The position numbers and the translations under genes are program-made. Shown here in pieces: positions 57,904 to 64,000 of a DNA stretch of 64,000 bases. The stretch covers positions 2,418,001 through 2,482,000 of the forward strand of contig NZ_CP047204.1 of NCBI RefSeq assembly GCF_030408735.1. Reading direction: 5' to 3'. Positions within the stretch are counted from its first letter, which is position 1. Each line of letters opens with the position of its first letter. The notes under the pieces are model-generated. The model was not told the DNA's origin. It made no database searches and saw nothing but the letters and a program-made list of their open reading frames with translations. This DNA comes from Corynebacterium faecale. GTDB lineage: Bacteria; Actinomycetota; Actinomycetes; Mycobacteriales; Mycobacteriaceae.

Positions 57904-58032
57904 TTAGGAGGAGAGACCGGTGAAAGCATCGATGATGCCCTGGCCGCCGCCAACGCCTGCGCCCCAGACGCCGGAGAGGAAGCCGACAACGGTGTCGTAG
58001 ATTTCCTGAACAAAGGTGAAGAAGTCGCTCAT
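57904..58032 (-). CDS. Small acidic amphipathic 42-aa protein (porin-like?)
   Basis: An unlisted 42-codon gene: MSDFFTFVQEIYDTVVGFLS, then GVWGAGVGGGQGIIDAFTG and LSS. An ideal ribosome-binding site (AAAGGAGCTCACC before ATG, spacing 7) and its own strong terminator support translation. There is no signal peptide, Lys, Arg, His or Cys; four acidic residues give a net charge of -4. Residues 4-23 can form an amphipathic helix with Phe/Val/Ile/Tyr/Leu/Trp on one face. Size, charge and lack of a signal recall corynebacterial cell-wall channel proteins such as PorA and PorH, but no direct match is claimed. It is monocistronic between purB and purC. A possible promoter is TTGCAT-N17-CAAACT, about 50 nt upstream of the start. 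Confidence 0.7.
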   Translation of the reverse strand: MSDFFTFVQEIYDTVVGFLSGVWGAGVGGGQGIIDAFTGLSS

Positions 58033-58296
58033 GGTGAGCTCCTTTCAGATATTCGCCGAACTCTTGCTGTCCGACTGGGATGACCCCAGTTTGTCGAACC
58101 CTGCAATCCAATGCAAGCCTGCCACCCGCAGAAACACCAAAAACTGAACGATGTATAGCTGGTGTCATTAAGGAAAATTTAAGGACACACGGGTTTTATT
58201 CATAAATGAAAATTTATCTAAAGTTTTTTCAAAATTGACATGAATCCCCGGTTTCGAGCGGGTAGGGCGGTCGTTTTTCTCCAGACGTTGCAAGCT

Positions 58297-59727
58297 TTAG
58301 AGGATCTCACCCGGACGGTAGGTGGCGGCGTCGGGGTGGGCGTCGACAAGCTTCTGCACGCGGTCGAGGACACGCGCAACCTGAGATTCAGCCGCGCCAA
58401 TGAAGGCGTGACGGTCGGACAGGGCGTCGGTGAGTGCCTCCTCATCCATGGGCAGACGCTCATCGGCGGCCAGGCGCTGGATCAAGTCCTGCCCACCGCC
58501 ATTTTCACGCATGTTGAGGGCAACAGCGACAGCGTTCTCCTTGATCACCTCGTGTGCGGTCTCACGGCCCACACCAGCGCGGACAGCGGCCATGAGGATG
58601 CGGGTGGTAGCCAGGAACGGCAGGTAACGCTCCAGCTCACGCTCGATCATGGCCGGGAAGGCACCGAACTCATCCAGCACGGTGAGGAAGGTTTCGAACA
58701 TGCCGTCAAGGGCGAAGAAGGCATCAGGAAGCGCAACACGGCGAATGACGGAACAGAACACGTCTCCCTCATTCCACTGCTGACCAGCCAGGTCAGCAAC
58801 CATGGTCAGGTAACCGCGAAGGATCACCTGCAGGCCACCGACACGCTCGCAGGAGCGGGCGTTCATCTTATGTGGCATCGCGGAGGATCCAACCTGGCCC
58901 TCCTTGAATCCCTCGGTGACGGTCTCGGTGCCGGCCATGAGGCGGATGGTGTGGGACAGGGATGACGGGCCCGCACCCAGCTGAACCAGTGCGGACACGG
59001 CGTCAAAGTCGAGGGAACGTGGGTAGACCTGGCCGACAGAATCGAAGACGCGGTCAAAACCAAGGTGGGATGCGATGCGGGTCTCCAGGTCGGAGAGGCG
59101 GGCCTCATCGCCGTCCATCAGATCCAACATGTCCTGCGCGGTGCCCATCGGCCCCTTGATGCCACGCAGCGGGTAGCGGTTCAGCAGATCATCGGTGCGT
59201 TCGATGGCAACGAGCATCTCATCGGCAGCCGTGGCGAAGCGCTTACCCAGGGTGGTGGCCTGCGCCGCCACGTTGTGGGAGCGACCGGCCATGACCAGGC
59301 TCTGATACTCGGCGGCGCGACCACCGATGCCGGCCACCACCGCGATGGCTTTGTTGCGGACCAGCTCGAGGGAACGGTGGATCTGGAGCTGCTCCACGTT
59401 CTCAGTCAGGTCACGGGAGGTCATACCCTTGTGGATATGCTCGTGACCTGCGAGTGCATTGAATTCCTCGATGCGTGCCTTCACATCATGGCGGGTGACG
59501 CGCTCACGGTCGGCGATGGATGCCAGATCAACCTGGTCGATCACGGCTTCATATGCGGTGATCGCCTCATCGGGGATCTCCACGCCCAGATCCTTCTGGG
59601 CTTTCATCACGGCGATCCAGAGCTGGCGCTCCATGATGATCTTCTGCTCGGCGCTCCACAGGTTGGATAGCTCCGCGGATGCGTAACGGTTGGACAGGAC
59701 GTTTGCGATCTTCTTTTTATCAGCCAC
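58297..59727 (-). CDS. purB: Adenylosuccinate lyase
   Basis: Cleaves SAICAR and adenylosuccinate, releasing fumarate. 476 aa: ANVLSNRYASAELSNLWSAE start, EHIHKGMTSRDLTENVEQLQ near 95, catalytic-His part MAGRSHNVAAQATTLGKRFA near 145 and the fumarase-superfamily signature GSSAMPHKMNARSCERV near 292. Runs on the same strand as the aminotransferase and purD upstream, with gaps of 33 and 46 bp, so a purD-aminotransferase-purB unit is likely. Confidence 0.96.
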   Translation of the reverse strand: MADKKKIANVLSNRYASAELSNLWSAEQKIIMERQLWIAVMKAQKDLGVEIPDEAITAYEAVIDQVDLASIADRERVTRHDVKARIEEFNALAGHEHIHKGMTSRDLTENVEQLQIHRSLELVRNKAIAVVAGIGGRAAEYQSLVMAGRSHNVAAQATTLGKRFATAADEMLVAIERTDDLLNRYPLRGIKGPMGTAQDMLDLMDGDEARLSDLETRIASHLGFDRVFDSVGQVYPRSLDFDAVSALVQLGAGPSSLSHTIRLMAGTETVTEGFKEGQVGSSAMPHKMNARSCERVGGLQVILRGYLTMVADLAGQQWNEGDVFCSVIRRVALPDAFFALDGMFETFLTVLDEFGAFPAMIERELERYLPFLATTRILMAAVRAGVGRETAHEVIKENAVAVALNMRENGGGQDLIQRLAADERLPMDEEALTDALSDRHAFIGAAESQVARVLDRVQKLVDAHPDAATYRPGEIL

Positions 59728-59760
59728 GAAGATTATTATCCCCCACCAACCGAAACTAAC

Positions 59761-60918
59761 CTAGTTCAGGAACTTCCCGATGCGGCGCACGCCCTCCAGC
59801 GTGTCAGCCGGTGATGCACAGAGGCTCAGGCGAACCCAGCGGTGCCCCTCCGCGGGATCAAAATCCACGCCCGGTGCCACGGCCACATCGGCCTTCTCCA
59901 GAAGTTCCTGGGCCCACTTCTCAGAATCATCCGTGTACTTCGACACATCAACCCAGAGGTACAGCCCGCCGTCCGGGTCGGCGAAGGTGTCCAGGCCGAT
60001 CTCCGGGAGCTTGTCGACGAAAATCTCGCGCGCCTCACGGTACCTTTCCACGTTGGCGTCCAACTCCGCGGCAGCTTCCAACGTAAAAGCGGCCCGGCCC
60101 GCGGCCTGGCCGATGGCCGGTGCACACAGCGATACCGACGCCTGGATATTCTCGATCGGGGTGACCAGCTCATCAGGGACGATGATCCAGCCCACGCGCC
60201 ACCCCGTCATGGAGAAGTACTTGGACAGTGTTCCCACCACGATGGCATTGTCGGAGAACTGCCGGGCGGTGGCCAGCGGGCGTCCGAAACTCATCCCGTG
60301 ATAATCCTCATCAGAGATGAGCACGGTGCCGTTGTCATCACACCACCGGGCGATACGTTCCAGCTCATCCACATCAATGATGGTGCCGGTGGGGTTGCCC
60401 GGGCTGGTCACGATCACGGCCTTGGGCTTGTGGGGAAGCTCCTCCAACATCTGGGCGGTGGGCTGGAAACGGGTTTCCGCTGTGCAGCGCAGATCCAGGA
60501 CCTCTGCTCCGAGAGCCTTGAGGATATTGCGGTAAGCCGGGTAGCCGGGAGCCGACAGGGCCACATGATCGCCGTGGTCCAGCGTTGCCAGGAAGGCAGC
60601 CATGAAACCACCCGAGGAACCGGTGGTGATGATGACATTACCCGGGTCTGTTTCCACTCCATAGGTGGCGGAGTGCCACCCGGCGACAGCCTCACGGAAA
60701 CTGCGGTCACCGACCACTTCGGTATAACCGAGCGGACCTGAACGCAGGGCGATTTCGGCCTCATTGAGAACAGCCTCCGGGGCCCCCGTCGTGGGCTGGC
60801 CGGCGCAGAACATGATGACGTTTCTGCCTTCACGCCTGCGACGGTGCACCTGGTCGAGCATCTGCATGACCCGGAAAGGCTGAACATTGCTTCGCTTGCT
60901 GAGCAGTGGGGAATTCAT
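59761..60918 (-). CDS. Class I/II pyridoxal-phosphate aminotransferase
   Basis: A 385-aa fold-type I aminotransferase. Motifs: substrate segment FCAGQPTTGAPEAVL near 38, TTGSSGGFMAAFLA near 92, SPGNPTGTIIDVDELERIAR near 160, the PLP Lys in VGTLSKYFSMTGWRVGWI near 225 and the final Arg in HRWVRLSLCAS. The amino-acid substrate is not certain; the subgroup includes aspartate- and alanine-type enzymes. It lies inside the purine unit between purD and purB, 46 bp after purD. Confidence 0.87.
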   Translation of the reverse strand: MNSPLLSKRSNVQPFRVMQMLDQVHRRRREGRNVIMFCAGQPTTGAPEAVLNEAEIALRSGPLGYTEVVGDRSFREAVAGWHSATYGVETDPGNVIITTGSSGGFMAAFLATLDHGDHVALSAPGYPAYRNILKALGAEVLDLRCTAETRFQPTAQMLEELPHKPKAVIVTSPGNPTGTIIDVDELERIARWCDDNGTVLISDEDYHGMSFGRPLATARQFSDNAIVVGTLSKYFSMTGWRVGWIIVPDELVTPIENIQASVSLCAPAIGQAAGRAAFTLEAAAELDANVERYREAREIFVDKLPEIGLDTFADPDGGLYLWVDVSKYTDDSEKWAQELLEKADVAVAPGVDFDPAEGHRWVRLSLCASPADTLEGVRRIGKFLN

Positions 60919-60964
60919 AGATATCCAGCGTAGTTGCTTTCACCACCGGATAAGCAAACTTAAT

Positions 60965-62230
60965 TTAGATGGAGATGCGTCCCTCAACCGCTGGCAGCGC
61001 AATATCGGTGCGGTAGTGGCTACCATCCAGCTCGATCTGCTCGATGGTGGCGTAAGCCTGGTCACGGGCTGCATTCAGGGTCTCGCCGACACCGATGACG
61101 TTGAGCACACGACCTCCGGCAGATACCAGTTCCCCTTCGGCGTTATAGGCGGTTCCCGCATGGAGCACATTGTCTGCATCGGCATTGCGGATCACATCGC
61201 CCGTGCGTGGGGTATCCGGGTAGTTATGGGAGGCCAGCACCACGGTGAGGGCGTATCCGTTGATCCATTCCAGTTCCGGGTGGTCCGCGAGGGTTCCGGT
61301 GGCCACGGAATTGAGCAGACCCGCCAGTGGGGTCTTGAGCAGGGCGAGAACCGCCTGGGTCTCCGGATCACCGAAACGGCAGTTGAACTCAACCACGGCC
61401 GGGCCCTTCGAGCCCCAGGCGATGCCGGCGTAGAGCAGACCGGAGTATGCACAGCCACGCTTGACCATTTCCCTGGCAACCGGGATGCAGACCTCATCCA
61501 CGATGCGTTGGACACCGTCCTCCGGCAGCCAGGGCAACGGCACATAGGCACCCATGCCACCGGTATTCGGACCTTCATCATTGTTGAAAACGCGCTTGTG
61601 ATCCTGTGCAGGGAGCAGAGGGACGACGGTTTCGCCGTCGACAAGGCAGAACAGTGAGACCTCGGGGCCGTCGAGGAAAGACTCGAGCAGCACCGGATTA
61701 CCGGAGGCCAGGACGGCATCAACATGCTCGCGTGCCGCTGCACGATCGGGGGTGACCACCACGCCCTTACCCGCCGCGAGGCCATCGTCCTTGACCACCC
61801 AGTTAGGGCCAAAGTTGTCCAGAGCAGCCTCGATGGCTTCATCAGTAGCACCCGGGGACAGAGCTTCGGCGTGAGCGGTGAGGACACCGGCGGACGCCAT
61901 GACATCCTTGGCGAAGGCCTTGGACCCCTCAATGCGGGCAGCCTCCCTGTTCGGGCCGAATACCGCGATGCCGGCATCCCGCAGGGCATCACCCACACCT
62001 GCAACCAGGGGGATCTCCGGGCCGATGACCACGAGGTCAATGTTTAGTTCCTGCGCCAGAGCGGTGACTGCATCCGCATCATCGGCCTTGATGTCCGGAT
62101 GAACGGTGGCCAGGGAACCCAGACCCGCGTTGCCCGGGGCGACGTGGAGTTCGGTGGTGACAGAATCTTGGGAAAGTCCACGGAGGAGGGCGTGCTCACG
62201 GGCGCCCGAGCCGATTACCAGAATGCGCAT
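60965..62230 (-). CDS. purD: Phosphoribosylamine-glycine ligase (GAR synthetase)
   Basis: Second purine step: phosphoribosylamine plus glycine to GAR. 421 aa: [20 protein letters not shown] start, ATP-grasp core ([20 protein letters not shown] near 145, [11 protein letters not shown]), the motif [15 protein letters not shown] near 220 and [14 protein letters not shown] near 280. First gene of the purD-aminotransferase-purB unit. Confidence 0.97.
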   Translation of the reverse strand: MRILVIGSGAREHALLRGLSQDSVTTELHVAPGNAGLGSLATVHPDIKADDADAVTALAQELNIDLVVIGPEIPLVAGVGDALRDAGIAVFGPNREAARIEGSKAFAKDVMASAGVLTAHAEALSPGATDEAIEAALDNFGPNWVVKDDGLAAGKGVVVTPDRAAAREHVDAVLASGNPVLLESFLDGPEVSLFCLVDGETVVPLLPAQDHKRVFNNDEGPNTGGMGAYVPLPWLPEDGVQRIVDEVCIPVAREMVKRGCAYSGLLYAGIAWGSKGPAVVEFNCRFGDPETQAVLALLKTPLAGLLNSVATGTLADHPELEWINGYALTVVLASHNYPDTPRTGDVIRNADADNVLHAGTAYNAEGELVSAGGRVLNVIGVGETLNAARDQAYATIEQIELDGSHYRTDIALPAVEGRISI

Positions 62231-62265
62231 GGTTCCTGAGTTTATCCTGCAGAAGTTGTTGAGAG

Positions 62266-62838
62266 CTATTCCTCACGCCCCAGGTAGAACCTCCGGGTGT
62301 TATCCGCGCGCAGGTTGGCAGTTTCCGTGTCCACTCCCGAGGCTTCGTCGGCACGGGCCCAGGCATCGGAGGCGCTGATGACGAAAGCCTCATAGGAATC
62401 GCGGGTGGGATCTTCAGTAACCCCTGAAATATATCGGTCGAGGGCCCAGAGACTGAGATCCCAGCCGAGCCATCCATAGCGTTCCCGGGAGACCGCATCG
62501 ATGCCTTCGTCAGCGGTGCTGAATCCCGCAGCCAGTTCGGATCCTTCCGCAGTGGGAGTGATCTCCACGTTGAGATAGGACAGATCGCCATCCTTTTCCC
62601 AGGTAATCAGGAAGGAGTTCTCGGTGCAGGACTCGATTCTGCCGTGGGCGTTCCCCTCGATCTCAAACACGAACTCATCCCGGGTGACAGTGCCGAACCA
62701 TCTGGACAGGTGTTCCGTGTCAGTGAGGCGCCGGAAAAGATCATCGGCGGGGACAGCGAAGGTGGCCCCCAGGTGGCGGGAGAGCACATCCGGATTATCC
62801 CGGATCATGCGTCGATTAATGGACGTGTTCGGGTTCAT
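62266..62838 (-). CDS. SRPBCC (AHSA1-like) protein
   Basis: A 190-aa START/AHSA1-fold protein: [20 protein letters not shown] then SRWFGTV near 28, [19 protein letters not shown], and [17 protein letters not shown], the usual C-terminal helix over a hydrophobic cavity. Ligand unknown. The ATG at 62838 ([17 protein letters not shown]) lies 8 nt after TAGTAT, so probably leaderless; longer frames upstream overlap the HIT gene. It follows purD by 35 bp in the transcription sense (upstream of it). Confidence 0.78.
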   Translation of the reverse strand: MNPNTSINRRMIRDNPDVLSRHLGATFAVPADDLFRRLTDTEHLSRWFGTVTRDEFVFEIEGNAHGRIESCTENSFLITWEKDGDLSYLNVEITPTAEGSELAAGFSTADEGIDAVSRERYGWLGWDLSLWALDRYISGVTEDPTRDSYEAFVISASDAWARADEASGVDTETANLRADNTRRFYLGREE

Positions 62839-62866
62839 ATGTCCCGATACTAGTAACCTTGGGCGC

Positions 62867-63295
62867 ATGAGCACCGTTTTCACGAAAATCATCAATGACG
62901 AACTGCCCGGAAGATTTGTGTACCGATCGGAGAGCGTGGTTGCGTTCCTCTCCATCGAACCTCTCGCATATGGCCATACGCTGGTGGTTCCCGTGAAGGA
63001 GGTGGATCGCTGGACCGATCTCCCCCATGAGATCTGGGTCGATGTGAATGAGGCATCCCAGTTCATCGGCGATGCGATCCGGGAAGCCTTCAACACCCCC
63101 CGATGCGGTTATATCATCGCCGGTTTCGATGTCCCCCACACCCACATCCACCTCTTCCCCACCGACAAGATGGCTGACTACAACTTCGCCAACGCCCTTG
63201 CCGCAGATGCCACTGATCCGGAGAAGATGGATGATGCAGCTGCCCGTATCCGTGAGATCCTGGGAACCGACGAACACGGTTGGCCACTGGACTAA
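62867..63295 (+). CDS. HIT-family nucleotide-binding protein
   Basis: A 142-aa histidine-triad protein, a nucleoside phosphoramidase or hydrolase by family. STVFTKIINDELPGRFVYRS start, EPLAYGHTLVVPVKEVDRW near 35 and the active-site HIT motif VPHTHIHLFP near 95. Full length. The ATG at 62867 lies 7 nt after TAACCT (62854-62859), within a 28-bp divergent gap shared with the SRPBCC gene. Stop overlaps that of the kinase gene (CTAA, 63292-63295). Confidence 0.9.
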   Translation: MSTVFTKIINDELPGRFVYRSESVVAFLSIEPLAYGHTLVVPVKEVDRWTDLPHEIWVDVNEASQFIGDAIREAFNTPRCGYIIAGFDVPHTHIHLFPTDKMADYNFANALAADATDPEKMDDAAARIREILGTDEHGWPLD

Positions 63296-64000
63296 TCGAC
63301 CAGCGCCGGCAGCTTGATGGTAAATACTGTCCCGATGCCGACATCACTACTGACGGCGATGGTTCCGCGGTGTCCCTCCACCAGTGATTTGGTGATGGCA
63401 AGCCCGAGGCCAGAACCACCTGAGGCACGGGAACGGGATGTGTCCGCCCGGTAGAAGCGTTCAAAGATGTGCTGGGCATCCTCCGGGGGCATGCCCGCGC
63501 CGTCATCGCTGACACGCACCACCACGGCTTCATCCTCCGTACTGATATCTATCTGCACCTTTGCTTCAGGCCCGCCGTGGTTGAGGCCATTATTGACCAG
63601 ATTGGTGAGCACCTGATGCAGACGCGTCGGATCCCCCTCCACCAGTGGCACGGAACCGGTGTTGTTGACCACGCCGATGGATCTGTCAGGCCATGCAGCC
63701 CGCAGTGAACTGGCGACAGAAAGTGACAGCTCCAGCATATCCACCGGGTGTTTCTCCATCTGCTGGCCTTCCGCGCGGGTGAGGGAGAGCAGATCCTCCA
63801 CCAGCACACTCATTCGCTGGGCTTCCCCACCGATCTTGGACAGCACCCAGTCCGCATCCTTCGTGGCACCCGAATGGTACAGCTCCGAATAACCCTTCAC
63901 CGATGTCAGAGGTGTGCGCAGCTCATGTGAGGCATCGCCGACGAAGCGCCGCATCTGGGATTCCTTCTCCTGCGCGGAGAGAATGGATGCCTGCAGCTGT
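63292..64000 (-). CDS. phoS: Sensor histidine kinase, probably PhoS (5' part outside window)
   Basis: The C-terminal 235 residues of a membrane sensor kinase; the window cuts the sensor part. Visible: linker QASILSAQEKESQ, H-box RRFVGDASHELRTPLTSVKG with the phospho-His, N-box LHQVLTNLVNNGLNHGG, G1 VSDDGAGMPPED, F-box FERFYRADTSRSR and G2 SGLGLAITKSLVEGH. It ends LPALVD. In C. glutamicum the kinase at this place, beyond the HIT gene, is PhoS of the PhoRS phosphate-starvation system, which controls pst and nucH; the identity here rests on that synteny. Confidence 0.65.
   Translation of the reverse strand, partial: QLQASILSAQEKESQMRRFVGDASHELRTPLTSVKGYSELYHSGATKDADWVLSKIGGEAQRMSVLVEDLLSLTRAEGQQMEKHPVDMLELSLSVASSLRAAWPDRSIGVVNNTGSVPLVEGDPTRLHQVLTNLVNNGLNHGGPEAKVQIDISTEDEAVVVRVSDDGAGMPPEDAQHIFERFYRADTSRSRASGGSGLGLAITKSLVEGHRGTIAVSSDVGIGTVFTIKLPALVD

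Noticed and set aside
57865..58083. Plus-strand 72-codon frame opposite the 42-aa gene
   Set aside because: It begins inside the terminator, has no ribosome-binding site and runs antisense to the better supported small gene.

Overview
The window is chromosomal DNA from a Corynebacterium of the C. glutamicum / C. efficiens group. The high-GC codon use and the gene order fit C. efficiens best; this is an inference, since no database was searched. Marker blocks in the order expected for this genus are rrn - murA - pduO-type ATR - ramA - cysK - cysE - sucD - sucC, then cat - dus - phoU - pstBACS - mshD, then the pabC - ygfZ - DUF3073 - purM - purF block also known from Mycobacterium, and finally purL/Q/S, gpx, nucH, ptrB, purC, purB, purD, a HIT protein and a PhoS-like kinase.

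Layout. 1-4450: the 5' part of a 23S gene, a tRNA-free spacer, 16S and the rrn leader, all on the minus strand. 4455-12393: core genes (MurA with Asp in place of the catalytic Cys, cobalamin adenosyltransferase, the acetate regulator RamA, cysteine synthesis, tRNA-Phe and tRNA-Asp, succinyl-CoA synthetase). The 640-bp ramA-cysK gap is rich in operator-like sequence. 12720-26135: an accessory stretch with a regulator that carries its SARP/OmpR-type DNA-binding domain at the C-terminus, a lipoprotein, a small membrane protein, tRNA-Asp/Glu, a FrnE-like oxidoreductase, a hydrolase, a class C sortase and a major pilin gene whose 5' end has been removed by an IS256-family element. Next to it an IS1249-like transposase gene is interrupted by an IS3-family element; a 4-bp target duplication lets the insertion be undone on paper. 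tRNA-Lys and a CYP152-type peroxygenase gene close the stretch.

26309-64000: core metabolism again. CoA transferase, Dus, PhoU, a second P450, the pst operon, mycothiol synthase, an LmeA-like DUF2993 protein, a lipid kinase, nitrobindin, folate genes, and the purine pathway genes purM, F, L, Q, S, C, B and D spread over several minus-strand units. A Pho theme runs through the half-window: phoU, pstSCAB with a PHO-like box, a nucH-type secreted nuclease and a probable PhoS kinase at the right edge.

Three architectural points recur. Many genes appear leaderless, with a -10-like hexamer 6-8 nt before the start codon. Five convergent gene pairs share a 4-nt stop-codon overlap. Two divergent pairs have their promoters packed into gaps of 28 and 36 bp. 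A 42-codon gene for an acidic, amphipathic, Gly-rich peptide (57904-58032) with a strong ribosome-binding site and its own terminator lies between purC and purB; it is the best candidate for undescribed biology here.
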